Source: Hyperoodon ampullatus
Lineage: Eukaryota > Chordata > Mammalia > Artiodactyla > Ziphiidae
Direction of reading: 5' to 3'
Assembly: GCA_949752795.1 (NCBI GenBank)
Contig: OX457061.1
Span: forward strand, 7,251,239 to 7,315,238
Length of the DNA stretch: 64,000 nucleotides
Shown here: positions 23,201-36,900 of the stretch, one piece after another
Position numbering within the stretch: the stretch's first letter is position 1
Layout of the letters: the number at the start of each line of letters is the position of its first letter
The notes under the pieces: model-generated
Seen by the model: only the letters and a program-made list of their open reading frames with translations
Databases searched by the model: none
Told to the model about the DNA's origin: nothing
Made by a program: the position numbers and the translations under genes

Positions 23201-26200
23201 GCTGAGTATTTTTCATGTGTGGCCCTCTCAACAACTCCATGAAGCAGAGATATTTATCATCCCAGTTTAGAGAGGTTCTAAGAAATTCAATACTTGCCCA
23301 AGGTCATGCAGCTAGTAAGTGGTCAACCTGAAATGTATACCTAATTCTGACTCCAAAATCTATGCTACACAAGTATTTTTCAAAGAGAGCTGTGACCCAT
23401 TAGTGGATTGTGAGATAACTTATTAGAAAACATCTGAGTGCATCTTGCATAGTAAAAGTACTATGCGAAACTCCGTTTTAGAAGTAAACATACAATGTGT
23501 ATCCTGGGATATGATGTAATGTGTACATATTACCCTGGGCTCTGCCAAAATAGCTTGAGAGTTGCTGCATTATACCATACAGCCTCTGAGTATTAAATAA
23601 GTTAACACAGATAAAGCATCTACTATAGAATCTGGCACACAATAAATACTCAATACACAGAAACTGTCATCACCATAACCTCAGGACAACTGGTCTAGCT
23701 GCAAACAAAATGACTACAGTAGCTGGGGGCAGGGAAACTATTTCAGATGCTTCTATCTGATTAGATTTTACCTTGACAAGAGTGGTGATCAAGCGCAGAA
23801 AGGCAACAGTGACTCCATACTCGCCCTGGGGCTGTTCACTATTCATCAAGAGGTTTCCATACCCTCCAGCGTTCATCCCCTCGGCACTGGGAAAAGACAG
23901 AGAGGCAGAGGGAAAAAAAGGTTTCAAAAAATTATAATCACATAATAATAATCTTATTATTTAGATGGCTTGGGCATAAAATAGGAAAGCTCTGCAAAGG
24001 AATTAATCAAATCTAGGCTATTTAATACCCAGGGTAAGCATTAAAGACTTTATTGATATACAACCTCGAAAGTGAAAAATCAAATAAACATGAGGAAAAC
24101 ATCCTCGTCTTGTAAGCAAAAGAAGGCAAGGAGAGAATGTTCAGGTAGTAAGACGGAGCCTGTGTATTAATAACTGGTCTACCAGGCAAGCTCGAGTGGC
24201 CATGAATCAAGGAAAAGTACAGAGTGACTATGGCTTCAAAAGGGCAAGTTGAGCCTCTGGATCCAGAAACCTCTGGACTCTCTAGACTGGAAAGTTAACT
24301 CCCACGTACCTAAGGGGAATGAGAAATACCTCTTTCTCTGTCTCTCTCTCTCAGGCTTTGAAGACTGTGAACCATCAGTGCTGGCCTAAGAGGAAAGCAG
24401 CCTCTGTGCCCCAAGTCCCATCACCTCTTTTGCCTTGCCCTCACTCATTTCTGGTGAGAGGGCTGAACAGACAAGGAGCAAACGGGCAGAGAAGCATCTT
24501 TAAAACTAACAAAGCTAGCTTAGATCTGAAATGTATACGGTACTCCCAGGGAATATACTCTAATCCCTAAGACCTGGCTCACCTAATCATCTGACTCATG
24601 TTGGAGACCTGGTGGGCCACGAAAGGTAAAAAGCCTGTGTGACGAAGATCAGTCCAGACCTGAGAAGGGAAAAGAAGAGTCAAATGTCCATATGTCTTCA
24701 GGTATACACCAAGCGTGACATTTTTCAGCTGTTAGGAAGACCTGGTGTCTCACCTTTGCTGGGTTCCGGGCAGCCAGAACGGTCAAGCAATTGACACAAG
24801 AAGCAATGACATCCACAGGCCGGGAGATCACAGTTGTTAACCTGGTTGGAGAAGAGTGCACTGTACTCAGTAAAATGAATAATACGACTTGTTCCATCAC
24901 AAATATTTTCCAGTTTTCTCTTCCCAAATCCCTCCTGGAAGCAGGGATGTGAAAACAGGAAAGCCCTCAGCTGGGGATAGATACCACACCAGGGCTGTCC
25001 ACAGTGGAACATGTGCGGACTTTAGTCCAGTGGAGTTACCAGATACTGACCGCTGCAGCAGCATGTAGATGCGGGACGTGATGGGCAGGAGACAGTCTGC
25101 TATCGACAGGTCTGTACTGATGACCTTATGGACCAGATCAATGATGGGTCTGACCCGCTGGCAGTGCTGAATCACATCTGAGGGGGAAGGAAGCTTGTGA
25201 TCTCAATGAAAACAATTCCTTTAAGATCACTGAACAGTCTCTGAGACCCAGATGAACAAATTATGCTAATCACAATCTGGAAGGTTCTGAATCTTATCTT
25301 GAAATTCTCTATCTTCCAAATCCTCTAAGCATGTCCATTTTTCTTCCCACAGAGATGTCTCCCAAAGCTGACCTCACCTGCAGTGGAAACAACATGAAGC
25401 AGCATTTCAATCTCACAGGTGAAGAGGGTCCAGCTGCTATAAGAGTATTCCCAGCGTACCAGGTAGGCCCTATCGTCCAACATTACTTGGCCCACAGTGC
25501 CTTGAGGTATGCGAAGGTTGGTCTGACCCCCTAAGGAAGGGAGAGAGAGAAATTAGTCTAATAGGAAGAGGTGACTCCTATAACAGACAGCAATATTTAA
25601 TCACACAGAGATGCATAGTTTCTCTTCCTAGTATCCAACACTGCTACAGCTTTTTCCATTAAAAAGAAAAACAAAACTCCTCTCTTGTCATTGGGGAAGT
25701 GACTCTTTCCATGTGTCTGAAAAACAGCTGAGTGCAGAGTGGTTCTCCACTCAAATGATGACTATTGGAAGACCACCTTATGGGACAGTAGGTGCCTGGG
25801 TGACTGGGTAAGTCGGTAATGATGCCGAGATTAGGACAGTAAGGCTGTTACTCTTAGACATTGCCAGTAGGAAAGGAAATTGCTACAACATTTTTCTACA
25901 ACTTAATTTGACATTACCATTCAAAACTTTTAATTATTTTTTTAAATTGTGATAAAAAAATACATAAAATATACCATTTTAACCATTTTTAAGTGTTCAG
26001 TCCAGTGGCGTTAAGTACATTCACATGGTTATGCAACCATCCCTACCATCCACCCAGAGAACTGTTTTCATCTTGCAAGACTGAAATTCTAAACCCATTA
26101 ACCAATAACTCTCCATTACCCCATCCCTCAGCCCCTGTGACCACCATTCTACTTTCCGTCTCTGTAAATCTGACTACTCTAAGTACCTCATATGAGTGGA

Positions 26201-29200
26201 ACAGTGTTTGTTCTTTTGGGACTGTCTTATTTCACTTAGCATCATGCCTTCAAGGTTCACCTGTGTTACAGCATGTGTCAGAATTCCTGTTCTCTTTCAG
26301 GCTGAATAATATTCCACATTTTGGCTCTTAGGAAGACTTGATGTCTCACCTATATATACCACATTTTTAAAAATCCATTTCATCTGTCAGTGGACATGCA
26401 TTTAAAATTTTTACTGTATATACCCTTTTACCCACAATCCCACTTTGGGGATTCTATATACTAAAAATAAAAGCACTAGTATATAAAGGTATATGTCCCC
26501 AAAGCAGCATTGTTTATAGTGGCAAAAACCTGACACAGCCTAAATGTCCTCTGGAAGGGAAAAGATAAAAAGTTATGGGACATCAAGAATAATTACATAG
26601 TTACTAAAAAGAATGAGTCAGATCCACATGTAATAAAATCAGTTTGCAGAATGAATTTGTGAGAGAACACAGAAATGTGCAAAAGGACACACACCAGACT
26701 CTTAATGTTAATCATCTGATGGAGACAGGTCTAAAGAGAGATTAGCTTTTTAAAATGTATCCCTGCATTGTTTCCCTTGTTATAATGAACATGCATTATT
26801 TTTGAAGTAAAACAATCTAAAGATGGAAAAAAGTGAGAAACTAACTAATAATTTATCAGCAAATCAACAAGCACAGTGGAGAGGAGAAGGACCTGCTTTA
26901 AAGGCACGCATGTGAAATATTAAAACAGCAGTAAGGTCCACACAGAGGCCATGGAAAAGAGACAACTGAACCAGCGTCTGCCTATCTTACCAAGAGGGTA
27001 AAGGAGTTTGGGTGTTTGCCTCCGCCAGAGAGTTCCATCTTCATGGGAGATCACATCATGGGGCTTGTGCTTATAAAGTTCATTGTAGAAAGACATCTTA
27101 TCCAAGAAACTATACACCTGCCAACACACAGAAAAAAAAAACTCAGCCACACATTTACCAGGGGGACATTTAAGGGGTCTTTCCCATCTACTTTTCTGCT
27201 CTTTTAGCCAGACTGTGTGGTCAGCCAGACTGTGCCGACTCTCTAGCTTCTTACAAACCCATCCCTGTGACTCTCCTTAGACTTGCCTCTGCACTCCTTG
27301 TCAAATCCTTATTATTCTTTAACACCCAAGTCAAGGCCCCCCTCACTCCACACAGAGTTCCCTCTCCTGGACAGTATGGTCTTTACCACTCAGATGACAT
27401 TAGTTACATACCACCTGGCGTTATTACTTATTTCTTAGACCCCTTACTCTCTTCCATCTAGATACTAAGGGACTTCACATTTTGTCTCACTCCCACAATA
27501 TCTACAATAGGTACTTAATAAAAAGATTTAAATTTAATTTTATAGAACTGATGCACTATCTTTGACATTTTTCATTCAACCTCAGACTAATTCTTGCCAT
27601 GGCAATGAAATTTCAATGTGGAAAGCAAAAAGGATTCCTAAAAAACATCTCCTACTCTATTTAGGCATCTAACTGAATAACCTACCTTCTTGGCAGTAGA
27701 CTTCCCTGATACGAGGGCTTGTAGCAATTGCAGGAGTGGGGAGAGGAGATGGGGAAACATTCCACATACACTGTCCAGAATGATCCCAAGACCAGAGGTT
27801 GGCTCCTATGATGGAAGGGTAGAAGTCACTGACCTTCACATTATCCACGGATTAACACATCTCTGAACTGCCCAGCAATCATAAGGAAGGTAAAATTAAT
27901 CCTTTCCTTTAGGCAGACACTATTCCTCTCTAATAATTTAAGACTTCCACGTTTCCACTGAAAAAGGTTATCAACAACTGATTGAGTCAGGACCTGAGGA
28001 GAGACTATTGCTGCCTCCAGTGACCTCTGCCGTCCTCTCCATAGGAAAACACCATTCGCCTGTGCATGACCTGTTTCCACTAACGTGAAAAGCACCCACA
28101 TGTCAGCAGATAGCACCACACACACGAGCAACACATCCTCAATCTGAATTTTGTTTCCCACCGGCTTCTCCCTGGAACACTGATTCTGTAAGACTGGATA
28201 GCATCTCAGGAAAAAGAGGATAAGATATACAGGCAAATCAGTCAGGCCACAGTTTAAGGGAAAACAGATTTATTCATCAGCTGGACCTTGAGGCTTGAGG
28301 CCGTCAATGGTAAGACTAAGTACTGGTGAGAAACTGTTCTCTCCAAAGCCATATTCTTACTCTAAACCTGTTACAATATTCTGAAATTTCTTAAGACACA
28401 ATTACAATCGTCCAGTGGTACATTCAGGAGTTATAGCACTACTGGTGCCTGAGACTCTCAATGTAAAAAAAGACTTGATGGGCAGGAGAGAGAACACACT
28501 GGTTAGTAATGTGGACTAGGGACTCAAGTCAGACAGAACTAGATCTTGATCCTGACTGTCTAGCTGTGACTAGCTTGGGCAAATCACTTCACATCTCCGA
28601 GCATCACATTTCCTCACACGCAAAATGGTGATGATAATAGTACTACCCAATCCATAGATTTTTGTATAGATTATATGAGAAAATAGACTTAAAAGCTTAG
28701 TGTAAGACCTATCACAAAGTAAGTGTTTAATACACTACAGAGAATACCATAGCATGGCTCCCTCTGACATACTTACTGTTCCCCAGAACAGTTCTGGAAG
28801 AGAAGGGTCTGCCAGGACTTCACATGCTGTGTCAATTACATCCTGTTGGGGAGGGAAAAAGAAAATGCTTATTTTCCCTAGTTGAACCAGGCCATCTTTT
28901 TTTAACTGTATTCTGTTAAAATAAAAACATGAATAATACCTTCATATAGTATGTCAGAAAGAATTCTGGGATTAAAAAGTAAGGGATGGGGCTTCCCTGG
29001 TGGCGCAGTGGCTGAGAGTCTGCCTGCCGATGCAGGAGACACGGGTTCGTGCCCCGGTCCGGGAAGATCCCACATGCCGCGGAGCGGCTGGGCCCGTGAG
29101 CCACGGCCGCTGAGCCTGCGCGTCCGGAGGCCACAACAGTGAGGGGCCCACGTACCGCAAAAAAAAAAAAAAAAAAAAAAAGTAAGGGATGTTATCTTAA

Positions 29201-30901
29201 TCTGTTGTATGATGTTAGGCAAATTAACCTTTCTGAACTTCAAATTCTAAAATGGTGAAACTATTATTTGCTTCACAGTGTTGTCATAAGGATTAAATGA
29301 GATAATGTACGAGAAAATGAACTGTAAAGTTTAAAATGCCATGTAAATGCGAGGTACTACTAGATTCAGCTAAACTGTGCTCCTAGAGGTCAAGAATAAC
29401 ACCTTTTTAAATTTTTCATCCCCAGCACCTGGCACAGAGTTTGGCACACACTGGGAATCCAGTGAAGGCTTATGAAATCATTTATCGAAAAAATTCCAAG
29501 TACTAGGATACCTGTAACCCCAAAATGTTAACACCAATCCTCCAGGCATATAGTAGGGTCCAAATGTGACCGGAATTTTGGCAAAGGATGCAAAAGCTTG
29601 TTCTATGCTACTAGAGCTTTGGAAATTGAGTCTTTCAATTAACACCAATTTCTTTTCTCTCCAATGATAAGAAATATTCATTTTCATCAACTTAATCAAT
29701 TTCTTCAATTTCCAAAATAAGTTACTCATCATAAATGAATAAAATGACTTAGTTATAAAGAACTCCTCAAATATCATTTCCCACTGAAAGGAACCAGGGC
29801 TCCTTGGAGAAATGGCAGATTCCAAGTCTGGGGCAAGAATCTTCTAAGATAATCCTGCAAGATTTTGTCATATCAGAAAGCAACAGAGCTATCAAAATGT
29901 GTAAGGGAAATGTCAAACAGATTCAGAAGCTAATCTGAAAAAGCTCTTACTGGCCAAAGATGGGGCAACCTGAGCCTAAGAATACTAACTGCAGAAAAAC
30001 AACAAACAAACAAAAAATGAAAAAAGAATGATGACTGCAATGAATTAAAACACAGCTAATATGTTTAAATCCATGAGTTCACAATGCCATGTAAAAAATT
30101 AAAAAACCTCAGTAGCCAACTTGGAATGCTACTAAGGATGCTAGGGAAAAGTGGTAAATATAGGAAAAGAAGCAGGTATAGTACTCTATACCAGAGTATC
30201 AAATAGTTAACGAGAGAGAATTTCTTTTTTTTAATTGAGAAATAATTGAAAGATAACATTATATTAGTTTCAGGTGCACAAGATAATGATTTGATATTTG
30301 TATATATGGTGAAACAAATTTCTTTTTTATAGCAATGTTCCAACCAGTAAACAAAAGAGGAAAGATAAGAGTCAGAATAGTGCCATTTTGTAACTCCTAA
30401 GGAACTAATGGATCTAGACAATGATGTGTCTTGTGGTTACCATAGTGGACAGCACAACTATAGACTAAAAGAAATTTGACAGACTTATCAACCAATAATG
30501 TACATATCTATTTATTTAGATCCTGATAGAAACTTATGATAAACTTATGACATTTATAATTAGAAATTTGAACCCTGCCTTGATTATTTGAAGATTTTTT
30601 GTTTAGATATGATAATGGTTGTCAAATTTTACTAAAATGATGTCTGGGATTTGCTTCGAAATAACCAAGGAGGAAAGGGGCAGAAATGAATAAGATCAGC
30701 TGTGCATTGATAATTTGGAAGCTGGTGATGGGATCATTAGACAATTTTTGTCTCCTTTGGAATAACTTTGAAATATTTCATTTTAAAAAAATATTGCACA
30801 AGAATATTAATTAGCATCCACAGCTGTTTGGGACAGATGCACTACAGAGTAAAAAAAATAGGTTACAAAACAGTATATACATTGTGATTCCATTTCTAGA
30901 G

Positions 30902-30938
<37 letters not shown>

Positions 30939-33900
30939 CGGTACGCGGGCCTCTCACTGTTGTGGCCTCTCCCGTTGTGGAGCACAGACTCCGGACGCGC
31001 AGGCTCAGCGGCCATGGCTCACGGGCCCAGCCGCTCCACGGCATGTGGGATCTTCCTGGACCAGGGCACGAACCCGTGTCCCCTGCACCGGCAGGCCGAC
31101 TCTCAACCACTACGCCACTAGGGAAGCCCGAGAGAATTATTATATTCTTATATTTGGAAGGGAACACATCAAAATGTTAACATATGTTATCCTGCAAGAT
31201 GGGATTATAGTTTTTTCTTTTTATCAGCACTTCCTAATTTTTTAATCATTAATATGCATCATTTTTATAATATAATAAGTGGAAAACAACAATAAACAAA
31301 TCATACTTGAAGTAAATGGGTCTGTGTTATATCAGCTTCAAAGGGGTATCTTAGGAAGATGATTGCAAAGAGGGGCAGTGTAGACAGTCTCATGAAAGCC
31401 AGACACTGACCTGCTGATTGCCCAGTGTGTGCAGCTCCAGCGAGGTCAGAACAAAAGAAAGGAGTCCATAGACACACATGCACGCGGTGCTAGTGGTACA
31501 CTGTAATGACAAAGGAGTCAGTGGGTAACTCTGAGTAACACCACTCTTTTCTAGACTCAGCTCAATCCCATCACATTAATATAGTCTACAGTCTGTAAAC
31601 AAATGGGAAGAGAACCTGAGGCTTCATAATTCTTAATTTAGTCCCAAGATCAGGAAGACAAAGGGAGAAAAGAGAAAGGAGGAACCATAAATATTACAAC
31701 ATAGTCAAGAATAACATCAAAAAGGAACCATTTTCCAAATGATCAAAGTTTTTGTGGGGAAGAAAACCACCTCCAGCCTACAAAAAGGATAGAGTCTCTA
31801 TGTGCTGGTATGAATGATGCAGCTGCCTGAACTGTCACCGAGATAAATCAACCAGTGCCAACAAGTTGGCTGAGGTTTCCCTTAGCATGTCAAAACAAGC
31901 TGATTAAACTGTGTCACTCAAATTAAGTCCCAACACAAGACTCAAGAGAATTTCTAATTCATCCTGTACAGTTGAATGAATAGCCCCCCAAAAAGATTTC
32001 TCCAGTCATTATGACCAAAGCTATCTTCTAAGAGATACTAAGTGGCACAGCATAAAATACTGGCAAAGAGTCAGACATAGTTCAAACTGTATCCACCATT
32101 TACTGCCAGTTTATTGTTTCTGTGGGCAAATTCCATCTCCCTCAGTCTCAATTTCCTAATGTGTAAAATAGGATGATAAGCCCTAGTGCACAGAAGTATT
32201 TTAAGGATGGAACAAGATATTGTACAGAAAGTGCCGAGCACGTCTGTCAGAGTAAATGCTCTATAAAGGTTAGTTACAAAACTATTTTCATTATCCATGT
32301 CCTTGACAACTACTATTATTATTATCATGACTAATTAATGAGCTTCTGCCCCGCTCTTTGCCCACTCTCATGCTCAAACACCTATAGCCCGAGCCTCACA
32401 TCATTTCCCCCACTGGCCAGTGAGCGGAGCAGTCGGGTCAAATACTGAAATACGTTCAGTTGGATGGCTGTGCCACCTATCTTCCGGACAACACTGCTTG
32501 TCTCTTCTGGATTCAGGGTGTGACGGAGGAGAGCCCAAGCCAAAAGCACTGGGGTATGATGTGGAATGTCCCCGAGGGTCAACATCAAACGGTCCATATC
32601 CTAATGAAAAGAGAAAACAACATCTGTGTCACTTAACAGAAAGGGTCAAGACCCTTCCAGAGGATCCTTCCCCATGCTTAATAAGTCTTCCATTCATCCT
32701 CAGTGGCCACTCTCCCATTCTGACATTTTACCCTTCCCAAGCCACAGCCACTTCGTTACTAGACCCCTCAATTACTCTTCCCTTTACCCCCATTTTCTCT
32801 CTTGATTTTAAGTAGTATTAAGATTATAACATACATGTTCAAATAAGACTCCTTAGAAAATTTCCCTGATCCTTCTAGAACTTTCTCAGATCTCTCCTCT
32901 TTTTCTATCTTTCTGACCATCCCATCTCATGTTCTTCCCCTTTCCTCTTCTTTCACAGGCTCCATAAACGCAGACAACAGCCAAGTTTCTGTCCTTGGGC
33001 CTCTTTTGTCCTTATATCATCTCCCTGAGTCACTCTACTTGTTCTCACAGATTCAACTCTCACCTCTGTGAAAATAACTAACAAATCTGAGACTTCTTCC
33101 AGATCCAATTAACTTAACAATGTAGAACCACAAATTCCACAATAAGGAAAATTTTATGTGGCAGTATAGTTGAGTGGTTAAAAACTTACTACTAACTACA
33201 AACCATCTGAAAAAATTAAGAGGCTGCTCCAAGTTCACCTGACAAATAAGCCCATCCTGGGCATACTGGTGCAGTTCTTTTCTGTCATCCAAAGCACACT
33301 TATGCAAGGATTCAATATCCATGCCTTCCACCAGGATAAGGGCACTGAAGTAGCTGGAAAGAAAAATATCACGGTGTCATACATGCTACTCTGAACCTCA
33401 GTGGAGACTAAGGTGAAATGTAAGACACTTTAGTGTCAAAAAGGTTGAGTTATTTTACATTCTCTTTTCATACTAAGACTTCTAAATCCAATATGTATTT
33501 TACAATTCCAGCACATCTCAATTTGATAGGCCATATTTTAGTTTTTATTTTTTGGCTGCAACACTCAGCTTGTGGAATCTTAGTTCCCCAACCAGGGATT
33601 GAACCCAGGCCCTCAGCAGTGAAAGCAGAGTCCTAACCACTGGACCACCAGGGAATTCCCATGACCAGTCTTATTTTATTTTTTATTTATTTATTTTGGC
33701 CACATCGCGCAGCATGAGGGATCTTAGTTCCCCGACCAGGGATTGAACCCACACCCTCTGAAGTGGAAGCGCAAAATCTTAACCACTGGACCATCAGGGA
33801 AGTCCACCAGCCATATTTTAAATGCTTGGTAGGCTCATGTGGCTTCTGCCTATCAAAGCACAGATCTAGTACTGAAGGTTTCTACAGCCACCAATTACAT

Positions 33901-36900
33901 CTAGGCCAGATCAAATGTCTCAATGGTCAAGTGTGTATTTTTTTTTAATATATTATTTATTTGTTTATTTATTTTTGGCTGTGTTGGGTCTTCGTTGCTG
34001 CTCACGGGCTTTCTCTAGTTGCGGCAAGCGGGGGCTGCTCTTCATTGTGGTGCACAGGCTTCTCACTGCAGTGGCTTCTCTTATTGCAGAGCACGGGCTC
34101 TAGGCGCGTGGGCTTCAGTAGTTGTGGCGTGCAGGCTCAGTAGTAGTGGTGCATGGGTTCAGTTGCTCCATGGCATATGGGATCTTCCTGGAGCACGGCT
34201 CGAACCCGTATCCCCTCTACTGGCAAGTGGATTCTTAACCACTGTGCCACGAGGGAAGTCCGTCAAGTGTGTACTTTTGTTCACAGAGGAAACAGGCCTC
34301 AAAATGTGGATATACCCATTTCCATAAAATTCAAAGTACATAGACTATGACGTCAAAGAGGGCAGGGAATACATCTCCCCTATTTATCACTGTCTTCTTA
34401 GCATTCGCACAGTGCCTGGTCTACCACAGCTGCTCACCGAATTTTTTGTAGAACGAAAGGATGAACTCTTAGATGAAAACAGTAAGTAAAAGAATAGAAT
34501 GTGGTGCTTATTTTGAGAAAAGATATCCCTCTCAATCCAAGTCTTCACTCCCTGAATGACCTAGCACACAGCAGTACACCCATCTATTTCCCCACCCATG
34601 AAGTGAAAAGTATACCTAGCCCCTCCCTTCACCCATTCACAGGACCACTCTGATATCAATGCTCTAAACTCTAAACATTGTACAAGTTCTAAGACCTCAA
34701 TTCAGACTTACCCAATCCGATCCACAAAAGGATCCATGGTCTCATCTACCAGGTGCCTGTTGGTCTGCCTACTACCAAATCCTTGCTCTTTAAACATCTT
34801 GGTTAATACCAATAGGTCAGTAGATGCCATCTCAAAGTATGCATAATAAAGGAAAATAATTTCTAGGAGCATGGATTGCTCCCGAAGGCACTGAACAAAC
34901 CAGCGAGACACCTGGCGCTCAGTCTGCACAACCAATGAAGAAAAATGGGAGAGAAATAAAGTCAGATTTTAAAACACATTTAAATTCTTCGAGTTATTTT
35001 TATTAGGTAAAACATGTATAAAAATAAGATTAAAAAAAAAGTATCCCTCCCTACAATTCCTACTGCCCAGTCATCCAAATCTATCCCCAGAGGCAACCAC
35101 TGTTAGAGGTTTTTGTCTTTCCTTCCAATAATATGCCACACACATTCATTCATTCCGACTGGTAGTTGCTGGCGGCCAGGGGTCACAGACTAACTGGAAA
35201 CTTACTGGAGAGACAGAAATGTTCTATCAATATATATTGATCATGAAGGTGGTTACTGCATATAACTATACACAACTGCCAAATTCAAACTGTACACTTA
35301 AAATGAATGAATTTTACTGGATGTAAATTATACCTGAATAAAGCTGAGGGATGCTACAGATTTGTCATTTACACAGCATTTCATGTAAGTGTGAATGTAT
35401 CTATAGGATAAACTCTTAAAGTGGAACTACTAGGTCAAGAAATATGTGCTTTTCAATTTTTAGATATTGTCATAATGTTTTCTATTAAAAAGTATACAAA
35501 TTCAAACAGCAAAGTATGAGTGCCCATTATCCCATCCCTTGGATATGAGTGTTGTCATGTAAATATGTATTTCATTTGCCTGTTTTTCTGTTCGGTTTTG
35601 CTTATTGACTTACAGGCGTTCTTTCTATTTCAAGAACCCTTTATGCTATGAGTTTGTCTTTTGACTTTGCTTATAGCACTATTTTTGGTTTTTTGCCTTG
35701 TAAAAGTTTTTGATTTGATGTTGCCGGGTTTATCTTTTCTTTTTTCTTTTATGGCTTCTCAGTTTTACTTTATTTTTATTTATTTATCTATTTTGGCCAC
35801 ACGGCACTTAGTGCTCCGACCAGGGATCTTAGTTCCCTGACCAGGGATGGAACCCGTGCCCCGTGCAGTGGAAGCGCGGAGTCTTAACCACTGGACCGCC
35901 AGGGAAGTCCTGTGTGTTACTTTAAAAAGTCTTCTCCAATCCAAAAAAATAAAAACAAAACTACCTCCCTTGTGTCTTCTAGTATTTTTATAGTTGAATT
36001 TTTTAAATTTAAATCATTGATATCTCTCTGATTTTCTTCTGGTAGAAGGAATGAGATAGAGATACAGTTTGATTTTTCTCCAGATGGCTACCCAGTAGTT
36101 CCAACACCATTTATTGAATAAACGAACATTTCCCCATTAATTTGAAATGCCACCTTTATCATACATTAATTCCCTATCAGCATTTGGTCTACACTAGACT
36201 TTCTACTATGTGCTATTCATCAATCTATTTATTCATGTACCAATGCCATGCTTTAAATTATTTTAGTCTTATTATCTAATAAAGCTTATCTTCCTTTCTG
36301 AAAAACTTCCTGGCTATTCTTATTTATTTTTCAAATGAATTTTAGAACCAGCTTGTCTAGTTCCAAAAAGGCAAAGCAAATACTTGTTAGTATTTTTTCT
36401 AGGATCACAGTAAATTTATAGGTTAAAATAAGAAAGACTGACACTTGGTGCTGAGTCTTTATTTTCAAGAAGGTGCCATGTCTTTCCATTTGATTATGAC
36501 TGTTTATATCCCTTTAGCATTTTAAAGTTCCCTTCATTTAGATTTTGGATTATAGTGAGCTTATTCCTGAGAAATTTATGCTTTTGTTGCTATTACAAGT
36601 GAGCTCTTTTCTTCTATTAAATATTTTAAATAGCTACTGTCTGTATTTTGAATTGTTTTAATAAACGTAATAATAATAATAATTTCAAAACAAAAAAGGT
36701 CATGTTCTAATCTATAAATGCACATTGGTTTAAGATTTAGGATAAAACAATTAGACTAGTGTCACACACTTAATAGATAACGGTAATAAAGAAGATGAAA
36801 TCTTGGGTTTAGAGTTTCATTAACCACTAAGAGAATATTTCAGTAAGAAAAAAAATAAATTAACTGGAGAGACAAAGTCAAGGGGAAGGTCCAAATTAAA

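Noticed and set aside
28989..29180. Possible tRNA gene in the sequence with A- and B-box-like 'ggttcgtgccccgg'
   Set aside because: The same tRNA-like block recurs in every SINE copy. It is the tRNA-derived head of CHR elements, not a functional tRNA gene.
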